A program made the position numbers and the translations under genes. Positions 24,946-33,658 of a stretch of DNA of 36,234 nucleotides are shown here, one piece after another. The DNA is taken from assembly GCA_019115045.1 (NCBI GenBank), contig DXEI01000141.1, positions 1-36,234 of the forward strand, read 5' to 3'. The notes under the pieces are model-generated. The model ran no database searches. It saw only the letters and a list, made by a program, of their open reading frames with translations, and was not told where the DNA came from. Source of the stretch: Candidatus Gemmiger excrementipullorum. Its GTDB lineage: Bacteria; Bacillota; Clostridia; Oscillospirales; Ruminococcaceae. How positions within the stretch are numbered: the first letter of the stretch is position 1; every line of letters starts with the position of its first letter.

Positions 24946-25707
24946 TTACGGGTTGCCCAGGATCATCTGCAGGAAATAGACCCACTGTTTTTCCCACCAG
25001 GGCCAGTCGTGCGAGACATCGGTGCCCCAGATATCGACGATGGGGTGGATGCCCTTGCGCTCCAAAATCGCCTGCAGTTCTTTGGTGGAGTCGAGCAGAT
25101 CCTCCTCCCACGCGCCCTGGCCGCAGCACAGGATGAACTTGTCGGCCTGGGCGTAGAGTTTGTGGTAGGGGTGGTCGGCCGGGAAGTTGCGCATGTAATC
25201 GCAGGGGGAGTTGCGGTAGACAAGATCGTCCATGTAATCGCCAAAGAACATGCGCGACGAGTACAGGCCGCTGAGCGCGATGGTGCCGTTGTACAGGTCC
25301 GGCCGGCGCAGGTAGAGGTTGACGGCGTGCCCGCCGCCCATGCTGGCGCCGCCCAGCAGGATGCGCCCGGTGTGGTCGGGGCCCTGCTCACGGTTGATCT
25401 GCAGGATGCGCGGGGTCAGTTCCTCGCAGATATAGTTGTACCAGCGCTCCTGCATCTCGATGCGGTGGCGGCCTGGGCCGGGGTTGTCCCAGCTTTCACG
25501 GTCGATGCTGTCGGCGGTAAAGATCTGCAGTTTGCCGCTGTCGATCCAGGGCGCGGCCAAATCACACATGTGGCGGTCTTCCCAGTCATAAAAACGGCCG
25601 CTCTGGCACGGGAAGATCAGGATCGGCCGGCCGGCATGGCCGTAGGCCTTGAACTCCATATACCGGTCGAGGTAACGGCTGTACTCTTTGTAATAGCGGA
25701 TCTGCAT
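24946..25707 (-). CDS. Putative esterase (alpha/beta hydrolase, PF00756-like)
   Basis: The 253-residue protein fits the esterase D/antigen-85-like group. The nucleophile elbow is LGGASMGGG with Ser122. The catalytic His is probably in DVSHDWPWW near residue 237, and the early RYMEFKAYGHAGRPILIFPCQSG strand matches family members. There is no signal peptide, so it is probably cytosolic. The substrate is unknown; relatives include formylglutathione hydrolases and siderophore or acyl esterases. AAGGGGGA precedes the ATG. It lies between the YdcF-like gene and the membrane-protein gene. Confidence 0.8.
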   Translation of the reverse strand: MQIRYYKEYSRYLDRYMEFKAYGHAGRPILIFPCQSGRFYDWEDRHMCDLAAPWIDSGKLQIFTADSIDRESWDNPGPGRHRIEMQERWYNYICEELTPRILQINREQGPDHTGRILLGGASMGGGHAVNLYLRRPDLYNGTIALSGLYSSRMFFGDYMDDLVYRNSPCDYMRNFPADHPYHKLYAQADKFILCCGQGAWEEDLLDSTKELQAILERKGIHPIVDIWGTDVSHDWPWWEKQWVYFLQMILGNP

Positions 25708-25725
25708 GGCAGAAATCCCCCTTTT

Positions 25726-26538
25726 CTATTGGTAAAAAAATCGTTTATTCAGATCCAAAAGCCCCACCAGCGCGTGCATCGGCCCGCTGGCAGAGGTTTT
25801 GAACACCCAGTAATAGGCAAGGGCCAGCGCCTCGCGCAGGTAGCAGGGCAGCACGCTGCGCCAGGGCGTCGCGGCCGGCAGCGCCGTGACGGTGGTAAAG
25901 CCCGCGCGCTCGGCATAGCGCTGCGCACGGTAGCAGTGGAAGGCGTTGGTCACGCAGACGATGGGCGTGTTTTCGTCAAAACCGTGCGCTTTGAGCAGTT
26001 CCAGCGAGAAGGCGAAGTTTTCCTCGGTCGAAGTCGAAGCGTTTTCGGCCACGACGCGCTGCGGGTCCAGCCCCTTTTCGATCAGATAGTCGCGCATAGC
26101 CTGGCCTTCGGGCACCCATTCGTCGCGCCCCTGCCCGCCGCTGGTGATGACCAGCACATCGGGGTGCGCCGCTGCGTATTCGTAAGCTTTGTCGAGGCGG
26201 AAACGCAGCAGCGTGCTGGGTTTGTCGCGCCGCAGCCCGGCCCCCAGCACAATGACGGCTTTCTCCTGCCCGGTGGGCGGGTTGGCGTAACCGCTGACGG
26301 CCGTAAACCCGATGAGCAGCGCATAGGCGACGCCCAGCACGACGAGCGCCCACCCGGCGATACGCCCGGGGCCCGGCGCATGGAACCAGGCGTACAGCGG
26401 TTTGTGCCAGACGGCGCAGGCGGAGACCGCCGCGGCCAGCAGCCAGACCATCAGGTTGCCCATATTGAAGTTGCTGGTAAACACCAGCCCGATGGAATAG
26501 ACCACCAGCGCCGCGGCCAGCAGGTAGAGCAGCGCCAT
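25726..26538 (-). CDS. YdcF/SanA family (DUF218) membrane protein
   Basis: The 270-residue protein has three hydrophobic helices in the first 85 residues and a DUF218 domain after that: AVIVLGAGLRRDKPSTLLRFRLDKA, VLVITSGGQGRDEW and VAENASTSTEENFAFS, all hallmark segments. Such proteins are linked to cell-envelope integrity and vancomycin resistance in enterobacteria; the enzymatic role is unclear. ATG codons at 26565, 26562 and 26538 are in frame. The last is chosen because AGGTAAG lies 7 nt upstream and it starts just after the deoB stop. Confidence 0.82.
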   Translation of the reverse strand: MALLYLLAAALVVYSIGLVFTSNFNMGNLMVWLLAAAVSACAVWHKPLYAWFHAPGPGRIAGWALVVLGVAYALLIGFTAVSGYANPPTGQEKAVIVLGAGLRRDKPSTLLRFRLDKAYEYAAAHPDVLVITSGGQGRDEWVPEGQAMRDYLIEKGLDPQRVVAENASTSTEENFAFSLELLKAHGFDENTPIVCVTNAFHCYRAQRYAERAGFTTVTALPAATPWRSVLPCYLREALALAYYWVFKTSASGPMHALVGLLDLNKRFFYQ

Positions 26539-26545
26539 CGGCCAC

Positions 26546-27721
26546 TTACCTGCGCACTTCATCATACACGCCGCAGCCCGCCGCACAGTAAGGCACGCCC
26601 AGGCTCTGGCAGACGGTGTCGGCAATGGTGGCAAAGCTGTAGCGCGTGTGCAGGTCGACGCCGGGGCGGATCTCGTCGCCGCACAAAAGGTAGGGCACAT
26701 ACTCCCGCGTGTGGTCAGTCGTCTTGGTGTAGCTGGGGTCGCAGCCGTGGTCGGCCGTGACCATCAGCACGTCGCCCGGGCGCATCTTGGCCCAAAACGC
26801 CGGCAGCCAGTCGTTGAACTCGGCCGCGGCGGCCGCATACCCGGCCACGTCACGGCGGTGGCCGTAGAGCATGTCAAAGTCCACAAGGTTGACGAAGGCC
26901 AGGCCCTCAAAATCGCGGTCGGCCAGCTCCAGCGTGACGCGCAGCCCCTCGGTATTGCCGCTGGTGCGGATGGTCTCCCCCACGCCCTTGCCGGCAAAAA
27001 TATCGTAAATTTTGCCCACGCCGATCGTCGCTTTTCCGGCCGCCTGCAGGGCGTCCAGCATCGTATCGTGCGGCGGCACCAGGCTGAAGTCATGCCGGCG
27101 GGAGGTGCGCTGGAAATTGGCGGCGCAGTCGCCCACGAACGGCCGCGCGATGACACGGCCGACGCCGTACTTGCCGGTGAGCAGTTCGCGCGCCTGGGCG
27201 CAGATCTCGTAGAGTTTTTCCACCGGGACGATGGCCTCGTTGGCGGCGATCTGGAACACACTGTCGGCCGAGGTGTAGACGATCAGCGCGCCGGTGCGGG
27301 CGTGCTCCTCGCCATAATCGCGGATGACCTCGGTGCCGGAATAGGGCTTGTTGCACAGCACCTTGTAGCCGGTTTTGGCCGTGAAAGCGTCCAGCAGCTC
27401 CTGCGGGAAACCGTCCGGGAAGGTGGGCAGCGCCTCGGCGCTGAGCAGGCCGGCGATCTCCCAATGGCCGATGGTGGTATCCTTGCCGGCGCTGGCCTCG
27501 CGCAGGCGCGCAAAGCTGCCGACGGGCTGGGCCGCGGGCGTGCCGCAGCTTACGCCGTCCAGGTTAAACAGCCCCAGCTCGGCCAGGTGGTCCCCCTTGA
27601 AATTCGGGTGCGCCGCAATGGCGGCCAGCGTGTTGGCGCCGGCGTCGCCAAACTGCGCGGCGTCCGGCTCGGCCCCGATGCCGAAGCTGTCCAGCACGAT
27701 CAAAAAGACACGTTTTGCCAT
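26546..27721 (-). CDS. deoB: Phosphopentomutase
   Basis: The 391-residue Mn-dependent enzyme interconverts ribose-1-phosphate or deoxyribose-1-phosphate with the 5-phosphates, linking nucleoside salvage to the pentose phosphate pathway. Alkaline-phosphatase-fold metal motifs are visible: VLDSFGIGAEPD at the N-terminus, GKDTTIGHWE with the catalytic Thr, VDFDMLYGHRRD, and TADHGCDP followed by THTREYVP. The length is typical. AAGGAG lies 10 nt before the ATG at 27721; longer frames reach past the promoter. It heads a four-gene operon with envelope-type genes. Confidence 0.95.
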   Translation of the reverse strand: MAKRVFLIVLDSFGIGAEPDAAQFGDAGANTLAAIAAHPNFKGDHLAELGLFNLDGVSCGTPAAQPVGSFARLREASAGKDTTIGHWEIAGLLSAEALPTFPDGFPQELLDAFTAKTGYKVLCNKPYSGTEVIRDYGEEHARTGALIVYTSADSVFQIAANEAIVPVEKLYEICAQARELLTGKYGVGRVIARPFVGDCAANFQRTSRRHDFSLVPPHDTMLDALQAAGKATIGVGKIYDIFAGKGVGETIRTSGNTEGLRVTLELADRDFEGLAFVNLVDFDMLYGHRRDVAGYAAAAAEFNDWLPAFWAKMRPGDVLMVTADHGCDPSYTKTTDHTREYVPYLLCGDEIRPGVDLHTRYSFATIADTVCQSLGVPYCAAGCGVYDEVRR

Positions 27722-27775
27722 ATCTTGCGTTCTCCTTGGCGAATTTGCCCTGTAAAAGTCGTATATGTATGTTTT

Positions 27776-27804
27776 ATTATACCCGAAACCGCGGCAAAAG
27801 TAAA
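27776..27804 (-). promoter_or_regulatory. deoB operon promoter
   Basis: TTTACT, 17-bp spacer, TATAAT on the minus strand, about 48 nt of leader. Confidence 0.72.
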
Positions 27805-27877
27805 ATGCAATTCGCATTTTGGCGGCGCGCCGGGACGCCGCGGGCGTAAAATGTGGGTAAAAGGCGCAAGAAAGGGC

Positions 27878-27907
27878 TTGTTTCCCCCTGTCGAAATGTT
27901 GTATAAT
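27878..27907 (+). promoter_or_regulatory. pyk promoter
   Basis: TTGTTT, 18-bp spacer, TATAAT on the plus strand, 41 bp before the pyk ATG. Confidence 0.72.
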
Positions 27908-27948
27908 GATACCGAACTATGAGTTTACTATCATGGAGGCATGTGTGT

Positions 27949-29694
27949 ATGCGTAAGACAAAGATCGTTTGTACGTTGGGTCCCGCGACCGACAAGCCCG
28001 GTATCCTGCGCCAGCTGCTGGAGAACGGCATGAATGTTGCGCGGTTCAACTTCTCCCACGGGGACCATGCGGAACATAAGGGCCGCCTGGACACCCTGCG
28101 CGCCCTGTGCGCCGAGATGGACCTGCCCGTGCCGGCCATGCTGGACACCAAAGGCCCCGAGATCCGCCTGGGCACCTTTGTCAACGGCACCGAGACCCTG
28201 ACCTCCGGCCAGAAGTTCACGCTGACCACCCGCAAGGTGGACGGCACCAACGAGATCAGCTCGGTCACCTACAAAGACCTGCCCCATGACGTGGAGCCGG
28301 GCGGCCGCATCATGCTGGACGACGGTTTGATCGAACTGCACATCGACCAGGTCACCGACACCGACATCCTGTGCACCGTGCAGAACGACGGCGTCATCAA
28401 GACCAAGAAGGGCCTCAACGTGCCCGGCGTGCATCTTTCGATGCCGTACATGAGCCAGCGCGACCGCGACGACATCCTGTTTGGCATCGAGCAGGGCTTT
28501 GACCTGATCTCGGCCAGCTTTACGCGCAACGCGCAGGACATCATGGAGATCCGCCACCTGCTGGACGAAAACAACTGCTCGATGCGCATCATCGCCAAGA
28601 TCGAGAACCGTGAGGGCATCGACAACATTGACGAGATCCTGACCGTGGCCGACGGCATCATGGTCGCCCGCGGCGATATGGGCGTCGAGATCGACTACGC
28701 CGAGATCCCCGCCATCCAGAAGCATCTGATCGACCGCGCGATGGGCGCGGGCAAGATCTGCATCACCGCCACGCAGATGCTGGATTCCATGATGAACAAC
28801 CCCCGCCCCACCCGTGCCGAGATCACCGACGTGGCCAACGCCATCTACGACGGCACCGGCGCGATCATGCTTTCGGGCGAGACGGCCGCCGGCAAATACC
28901 CGGTGGAAGCGCTGAAAGCGATGGCTACCATTGCCGAAACGACGGAGGCCGACTCCAACTTCGAGAGCCTGGTCCACCATTCCGCCAAGCCGGACACCCA
29001 CCTGACCATCAGCGCCGCCGTAGGCCACGCCGCCTGCACGACGGCCGCCGACATCGGCGCTTCGGCCATCATCTCGGCCTCCAAGAGCGGCGAGACCGCC
29101 CGCCTGCTGAGCCGGTTCCGCCCCGACACGCAGATCATCGCCTGCGTGCTGGATGAGCGCACCCGCCGCCAGATGAACGTCTACCGCGGCATCACCCCGC
29201 TGCTGATGGGCTACGCCAACTCCACCGACGAACTCATCAACATGTCGGTCGACGCGGCTGAAAAGGCCGACCTGGTCCAGCCCGGCGACCTCGTCGTTGT
29301 GACGGCGGGCGTGCCGGTGGGCGTTTCGGGCACCACCAACATGATCAAGATCCACATGGTGGGCGACACGCTGCTGGCCGGCGTCGGCATTGGGCAGCAC
29401 AACGCCAAGGGCGAGGTCTGCGTCTGCCGCAGCGCGCGCGAGGCCGCCGAAAAGCTCAAACCCGGCCAGATCATGGTCGTGCCCTTTACCACCAACGATA
29501 TGCTGCCCTACATGCGCCAGGCCGCCGGCATCATTGCCGAGGAAGCCGGCACCAACAGCCATTCCGCCATTGTGGGGCTGACGCTGAACAAGGCCGTCAT
29601 CGTGGGCGCCACGTTCGCCACCCGCACGCTGAAGGACGGCATGAAGATCTCGATGGACTGCGTGCGCGGCGTCGTGCAGGCCATGCCGGACTGA
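27949..29694 (+). CDS. pyk: Pyruvate kinase with C-terminal extra domain
   Basis: The 581-residue enzyme converts PEP and ADP to pyruvate and ATP. Seen: MRKTKIVCTLGPATDK, NVARFNFSHGDH, MLDTKGPEIR, the catalytic Lys region IAKIENREGIDNIDEI, VARGDMGVEI and TATQMLDSMMNNPRPTRAE with AIMLSGETAAGKYP. Residues from about 480 form the PEP-utilising-like extra domain known from Bacillus-type enzymes, including GTNSHSAIVG. GGAGG is 11 nt upstream of the ATG at 27949. The second gene of the transcript is luxS after 10 bp. Codons are highly biased, consistent with strong expression. Confidence 0.95.
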   Translation: MRKTKIVCTLGPATDKPGILRQLLENGMNVARFNFSHGDHAEHKGRLDTLRALCAEMDLPVPAMLDTKGPEIRLGTFVNGTETLTSGQKFTLTTRKVDGTNEISSVTYKDLPHDVEPGGRIMLDDGLIELHIDQVTDTDILCTVQNDGVIKTKKGLNVPGVHLSMPYMSQRDRDDILFGIEQGFDLISASFTRNAQDIMEIRHLLDENNCSMRIIAKIENREGIDNIDEILTVADGIMVARGDMGVEIDYAEIPAIQKHLIDRAMGAGKICITATQMLDSMMNNPRPTRAEITDVANAIYDGTGAIMLSGETAAGKYPVEALKAMATIAETTEADSNFESLVHHSAKPDTHLTISAAVGHAACTTAADIGASAIISASKSGETARLLSRFRPDTQIIACVLDERTRRQMNVYRGITPLLMGYANSTDELINMSVDAAEKADLVQPGDLVVVTAGVPVGVSGTTNMIKIHMVGDTLLAGVGIGQHNAKGEVCVCRSAREAAEKLKPGQIMVVPFTTNDMLPYMRQAAGIIAEEAGTNSHSAIVGLTLNKAVIVGATFATRTLKDGMKISMDCVRGVVQAMPD

Positions 29695-29704
29695 GGACCC
29701 TGCC

Positions 29705-30172
29705 ATGGAACGCATCGCCAGTTTTTGCGTCGACCACACAAAGCTGCTGCCGGGGATGTATCTTTCGCGCCAGGACGGCCCGGACGGCGCCATCCGCACC
29801 TGGGACATCCGCATGAAGCGCCCCAACCAGGGGCAGTACCTCTCCCCCGCTGCGGCGCACACGCTGGAACATCTGTTCGCCACCTACGCGCGCAACAGCC
29901 GCTATGCGCAGGGCGTCGTCTACGTCGGCCCCATGGGCTGCCTGACCGGCTTTTACCTGCTGACCACCGGCTTGACCGACGCCGAGGCGCTGGACCTGGT
30001 GCGCAGCGCCTTTGCCTGGATGGCCGAGTATGACGGCGAGATCCCCGGCGCGTCCGCGGTCGAGTGCGGCAACTACCGCATGATGGACCCTGCGGCCGCC
30101 CGCCAGGAGGCCGCCGCCATGCTGCCAGTGCTGCAGGCGCTGGACGCCGGCCACCTGCGCTACGACGCATAA
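29705..30172 (+). CDS. luxS: S-ribosylhomocysteine lyase
   Basis: The 155-residue enzyme splits S-ribosylhomocysteine into homocysteine and the AI-2 precursor DPD. HTLEH (H52, E55, H56) and Cys121 (in AVECGNY) are the metal and active-site residues, and GPMGC supplies the catalytic cysteine at 79. The length is typical. A weak GAGGA site lies upstream and translation probably benefits from pyk. LuxS returns SAM-cycle homocysteine, complementing the riboswitch-controlled metK elsewhere in the window. Confidence 0.95.
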   Translation: MERIASFCVDHTKLLPGMYLSRQDGPDGAIRTWDIRMKRPNQGQYLSPAAAHTLEHLFATYARNSRYAQGVVYVGPMGCLTGFYLLTTGLTDAEALDLVRSAFAWMAEYDGEIPGASAVECGNYRMMDPAAARQEAAAMLPVLQALDAGHLRYDA

Positions 30173-30186
30173 AAAATATAACTTAT

Positions 30187-30217
30187 GCCCGGGCTGCCCA
30201 CGGCAGCCCGGGCTTTT
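30187..30217 (+). terminator. pyk-luxS terminator
   Basis: A 12-bp perfect stem GCCCGGGCTGCC/GGCAGCCCGGGC with a CAC loop, then TTTT, 14 bp after the luxS stop. Confidence 0.9.
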
Positions 30218-30225
30218 GCATGCGC

Positions 30226-30270
30226 AAAACCGCCCCGCAGGCAACGGTGTGCCTGCGGGGCGGTTTTTGG
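30226..30270. terminator. Bidirectional terminator between luxS and pta
   Basis: A 17-bp perfect stem AAAACCGCCCCGCAGGC/GCCTGCGGGGCGGTTTT with an 8-nt loop. It stops pta on the minus strand and backs up the luxS terminator. Confidence 0.9.
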
Positions 30271-30298
30271 TTTTATGGAGTGATACAGGAGATCGTGC

Positions 30299-31264
30299 TC
30301 AGATCAGCGCGGCGGTGATCAGGGCCATCTTGTAGACTTCCTCAGCGTTGCAGCCACGGGACAGGTCATTGATGGGCGCGTTGAGGCCCTGCAGGATGGG
30401 GCCGTACGCCTCAAACCCGCCCAGGCGCTGCGCGATCTTGTAGCCGATGTTGCCGGCGTTGATGTCGGGGAAGATGAAGGTATTGGCGTAGCCCGCCACC
30501 GGGGAACCCGGCGCTTTGAGCTGGCCGACTTCCGGCGCGACGGCGGCGTCGAACTGCAGCTCGCCGTCGACTTTCAGTTCGGGGTGGTCGGCCTGCACGC
30601 GGGCCGTGGCGTTGCGCATCTTGTCGACGCTGTCGCCCTTGCCGGAACCCTTGCTGGAGTAGGACAGCAGCGCCACGCGCGGGTCGATGCCGAAGATCGC
30701 GGCGGTGCGGGCGGTCTCGACGGTGCACTCGACGACTTCGTCCTCGCTGGGGTCGATGTTGATGGCGCAGTCGCCCATGGCCAGGCTCTCGTCGCCGCGC
30801 ATCAGGATAAAGCAGGAGCTGACCGACCGGATGCCGGGCTTGCATTTGATGAGCTGCAGCGCCGGGCGCACAGTGTCGGCCGTAGAGTAGGTCGCGCCGC
30901 CCAGCAGGCAGTCGGCCTTGCCCATCTTGACGAGCATCGTGCCGAAGTAGTTGGATTTGGCCAGCGCCGCGCGGCACTGTTCCTCGGTCATTTTGCCTTT
31001 GCGCAGTTCCACCATCTTGGCGACCATCTCGTCAAACCCTTCGTAGGCGGCGGGGTCCAGGATCTCGGCGCCGGTGATGTCAAAGCCGCCGTCGGCCGCG
31101 GCTTTCTGCACGGCATCGGGCGCGCCCAGCAGGATCACGCGCAGCGTCTTGCCCGCCAGCAGGCGGCTGGCCGCCGACAGGATGCGCGCGTCGGTGCCCT
31201 CGGTAAAGACGATGGACTTGGCCTCGCCCCGCAGCTTTTCTTCAAACCTTTCAAAGATGGACAT
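30299..31264 (-). CDS. pta: Phosphate acetyltransferase
   Basis: The 321-residue enzyme exchanges acetyl-CoA and phosphate to acetyl phosphate, a step to acetate and ATP in fermenters. It has only the PTA_PTB domain (short clostridial form): KSIVFTEGTDARILSAASRL at the start, LGGATYSTADTVRPALQLI in the middle, SYSSKGSGKGDSVDKM, and DINAGNIGYKIAQRLGGFEAYGPILQGL near the end. GGGAGG lies 11 nt before the ATG at 31264. ackA is not adjacent. Single gene with its own promoter. Confidence 0.95.
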   Translation of the reverse strand: MSIFERFEEKLRGEAKSIVFTEGTDARILSAASRLLAGKTLRVILLGAPDAVQKAAADGGFDITGAEILDPAAYEGFDEMVAKMVELRKGKMTEEQCRAALAKSNYFGTMLVKMGKADCLLGGATYSTADTVRPALQLIKCKPGIRSVSSCFILMRGDESLAMGDCAINIDPSEDEVVECTVETARTAAIFGIDPRVALLSYSSKGSGKGDSVDKMRNATARVQADHPELKVDGELQFDAAVAPEVGQLKAPGSPVAGYANTFIFPDINAGNIGYKIAQRLGGFEAYGPILQGLNAPINDLSRGCNAEEVYKMALITAALI

Positions 31265-31327
31265 AGGAAAAACGACCTCCCTGTTTTGTACGCTGCATTG
31301 CCCTTTACAATGCGCTTTTCTGCCCAC

Positions 31328-31356
31328 ATTATAGCATCGAATTTTGGCTTTTGCAA
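31328..31356 (-). promoter_or_regulatory. pta promoter
   Basis: TTGCAA, 17-bp spacer, TATAAT on the minus strand, with a leader of about 57 nt. Confidence 0.85.
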
Positions 31357-31373
31357 AGGCGTTGCACACACAA

Positions 31374-31410
31374 CGGCCCGATTGCGCAATAAATATGCGA
31401 AACCGGGCCG
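31374..31410. other. Hairpin downstream of the 76-residue gene
   Basis: CGGCCCG (31374-31380) pairs with CGGGCCG (31404-31410) around a 23-nt AT-rich loop that contains a TTGCGCAA palindrome. No clear U-run follows, so it is at best a weak terminator. Confidence 0.4.
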
Positions 31411-31467
31411 AAAAGCAAGATACATTGCAAAGTTAATAAAATATCAAGGGCTGCCTGCGAAGTTTTG

Positions 31468-31698
31468 TCACTTCTGCCGCGGCGGTTCGTAGCCGTAGGC
31501 GCGGTAAAACGCGGCGATGTCGGCCGGGCTGCGCACGACGACGGCCTGCAGCAGCTTGCCGGTCTGCGCGTCGAGGAAGCCGACGAGCGTCTCGCCGGTG
31601 CAGACGCTGCTCTGCGTCGTGATGTCGCGCGCACCAAAGCCGGGCGGCGGCGTCAGCGCCGCGCCCTGCTTTTGCTTTTTCCAGCGGTCAAACCACAT
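31468..31698 (-). CDS. Small protein of unknown function
   Basis: The 76-residue product begins MWFDRWKKQKQ, is positively charged at the N-terminus and contains a beta/alpha stretch (TLVGFLDAQTGKLLQAVVVRSPADIAAFYRAYGYEPPR) that could be a small folded domain. I do not recognise it. The ATG overlaps the DUF1294 stop by about 11 bp, so it is co-translated with DUF1294. No membrane segment or signal peptide is present. Confidence 0.65.
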   Translation of the reverse strand: MWFDRWKKQKQGAALTPPPGFGARDITTQSSVCTGETLVGFLDAQTGKLLQAVVVRSPADIAAFYRAYGYEPPRQK

Positions 31699-31960
31699 AG
31701 CCCCTGCCCCACAGCGCCGCCAGCAGCAGCTGGATGACCAGGATCAGCGGCATGCCGACGACAAAATACCAGTGTTTGGTCTTATGGCGGCAGGCATACA
31801 TGCCCGCCCAGGCGCCCAGGCTGCCGCCCAGCAGCGCCACGCCGAACAGCGTGCGCTCCGGCACACGGCGGCTGTGCGTCTGTGCCAAAAACTTATCCAG
31901 CGCCATCAGCGCAAAACCCGCCACATTGGCGGCGATGAGATACAAACTGATCATTTCCAT
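31688..31960 (-). CDS. DUF1294 membrane protein
   Basis: The 90-residue protein matches DUF1294. MEMISLYLIAANVAGFALMALDKFLAQ is the first helix and conserved DK; RRVPERTLFGVALLGGSLGAWAGM is the family core and HKTKHWYFVVGMPLILVIQLLL the last helix. There are three to four short transmembrane segments, function unknown. The ATG at 31960 follows the -10 box by only 6 bp and lacks a ribosome binding site, so the mRNA may be leaderless; an alternative ATG two codons on has no better site. It is followed by a 76-residue gene in overlap. Confidence 0.85.
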   Translation of the reverse strand: MEMISLYLIAANVAGFALMALDKFLAQTHSRRVPERTLFGVALLGGSLGAWAGMYACRHKTKHWYFVVGMPLILVIQLLLAALWGRGYVV

Positions 31961-31966
31961 GCCCGC

Positions 31967-31995
31967 ATTATACCGCAGGCGGACGGTTTTGTCCA
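31967..31995 (-). promoter_or_regulatory. DUF1294 promoter
   Basis: TGGACA, 17-bp spacer, TATAAT on the minus strand. The predicted start site coincides with the A of the DUF1294 ATG (31960). It begins immediately before the ABC-F stop. Confidence 0.7.
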
Positions 31996-31999
31996 GCTT

Positions 32000-33466
32000 T
32001 TACAGTTCCACGACCTGTGTGGCGATGGCGTCGCGGAACGCGCGGTCGTGCTCGACAAAGACCATGGCGGGCGCAAAATCGCGCAGCAGCGCTTCTATCT
32101 GCATGCGCGCATACAGGTCGATGTAGTTGAGCGGTTCGTCCCAGACGTACAGATGCGCGCGCTCGCACAAACTGCGCGCCAGCAGGATCTTTTTCTGCTG
32201 CCCGGCCGACTGTTCCTGCATCGGCTTTTCAAACTGCACGCGCGCAAAACCCATCTTGCGCAAAATGGCCTTGAACAGGCTTTCGTCGATGCCGGCCTGC
32301 TGCGCGTAGTCGGCCAGCGAGCCGTGCAGGAACGAGGCGTCCTGCGGCACGTACGAGATAACGAGCCCCGAGGCGACCGCCACCTCGCCGCTGTGGGCGA
32401 TGGGCTGCCCCAGCAGCAGTTTGAGCACGCTGCTTTTTCCGCAGCCGTTGCGCCCGGCCAGGGCGATGCGCTGCCCGCGGCGCACGGTGAAGGACACCGG
32501 CGCGCAGACCGCGCAGCCGTCATAGACCGGCGCCACGTTGGAAAACGCCGCCAGCGTATCGCTGTGGTAGTGCAAGGGGGAAAGTTTGAGGTCCTCGACC
32601 CATTCGCTGTTTTGCAAAAGGCCGGCCTTTTCTTCCAGCGCGCGCTGCCGGCGCGCCTCAATGACTTTGGCGCGCTTCATCATCTTGGCCGCCTTGTGGC
32701 CGACGAAGCCGCGGTCCACGGGTCCGCTGCCGTACTTGGCGGCCTCGGCCCGGTCAGACCAGGCGGCCGTGCGGCGGGCGGCGGTCTGTAACGCGCGGAT
32801 GTCCTTTTTCAGCCGCTCGCTGCGGGCGGCTTCGGCCTGCTGGCGGGCGTTGAAATTCTGCCACCAGCTGGAAAAGTTCCCGGCCTGTACCTCGATGTCG
32901 GCCCGGTTGAGCGACAGGATATGGTCCACGCAGCCGTCGAGGAAGCGGCGGTCGTGCGAGACCAGGATAAACCCTTTTTTCTTTTTCAGGTAGGCGGCCA
33001 GTTTGTCCCGCGCTTCGGCGTCAAGATGGTTCGTCGGCTCGTCGATGAGCAGAAAACGCCCCTGCCGCAAAAACAGCGCGGCCAGCAGCACCTTGGTCTG
33101 CTCGCCATGGGAAAGTGTGCCGAACGGCCGCCACAGCGCCCCCTCGTCGACGCCCAGCAGCGTGAGTTCGCGCAAAAACTGCCAGGGCTCGGCCTCGGGG
33201 CACAGTTCCGGCAGCAGCTCCTGCGTGCAGCAGGCGGCGTCCCGCACCGGGTACGGGAAATAGTCGAACGGCACGGGCGCCGTGATCGTGCCGCTGTAGG
33301 CGTAACGGCCCAGCAGCAGCTGCAAAAACGTCGTCTTGCCGCGGCCGTTGCGGCCGATGAAGCCCAGCTTCCAGTCGGTGTCGATCTGGAAGCTGACATG
33401 CTCAAAAATGGGATCGTAGCTGGACGGGTAGCTGAAACTTAAGTTTTCGACCCGGATCATTGCCAT
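32000..33466 (-). CDS. ABC-F ribosomal-protection ATPase (Lsa/VmlR-like)
   Basis: The 488-residue protein has two ABC domains in one chain and no membrane segments. Domain 1: Walker A GRNGRGKT (38-45), signature LSHGEQTKV, Walker B LLIDEPTNHLD. Domain 2: GRNGCGKSS, QSAGQQKKI, VWDEPLNYID. A charged linker (about 215-310) joins them and would reach the ribosomal E/P site. ABC-F proteins of this set dislodge lincosamides, streptogramin A or pleuromutilins; the exact spectrum cannot be read from sequence. The ATG at 33466 has GGAGGGG about 9 nt upstream; a second ATG two codons later is possible. The long leader contains a uORF and attenuator, consistent with antibiotic induction. Confidence 0.87.
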   Translation of the reverse strand: MAMIRVENLSFSYPSSYDPIFEHVSFQIDTDWKLGFIGRNGRGKTTFLQLLLGRYAYSGTITAPVPFDYFPYPVRDAACCTQELLPELCPEAEPWQFLRELTLLGVDEGALWRPFGTLSHGEQTKVLLAALFLRQGRFLLIDEPTNHLDAEARDKLAAYLKKKKGFILVSHDRRFLDGCVDHILSLNRADIEVQAGNFSSWWQNFNARQQAEAARSERLKKDIRALQTAARRTAAWSDRAEAAKYGSGPVDRGFVGHKAAKMMKRAKVIEARRQRALEEKAGLLQNSEWVEDLKLSPLHYHSDTLAAFSNVAPVYDGCAVCAPVSFTVRRGQRIALAGRNGCGKSSVLKLLLGQPIAHSGEVAVASGLVISYVPQDASFLHGSLADYAQQAGIDESLFKAILRKMGFARVQFEKPMQEQSAGQQKKILLARSLCERAHLYVWDEPLNYIDLYARMQIEALLRDFAPAMVFVEHDRAFRDAIATQVVEL

Positions 33467-33490
33467 TGGGCATCCCCTCCTTCGGGTGGT

Positions 33491-33529
33491 AAAAAAATAA
33501 GAGCCGCAGGAAAAAGTCTCCTGCAGCTC
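33491..33529 (-). terminator. Attenuator terminator before the ABC-F gene
   Basis: Stem GAGCTGCAGGA/TCCTGCGGCTC (11 bp, one T-G pair), loop GACTTTT, then TTATTTTTTT on the minus strand, directly before the ribosome binding site. Confidence 0.9.
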
Positions 33530-33658
33530 ACACCCGCAGCGGCCGCGCACCGCCGGGCACAGCGGCGCAAAACCCTGCCAAATTGGGGGGCAAAAGGGTA
33601 CAACTTTCCTGCACAGGCTGCGGCCGGCCCGCCCGCAGGCAGCGCCGCCGCACACAGT

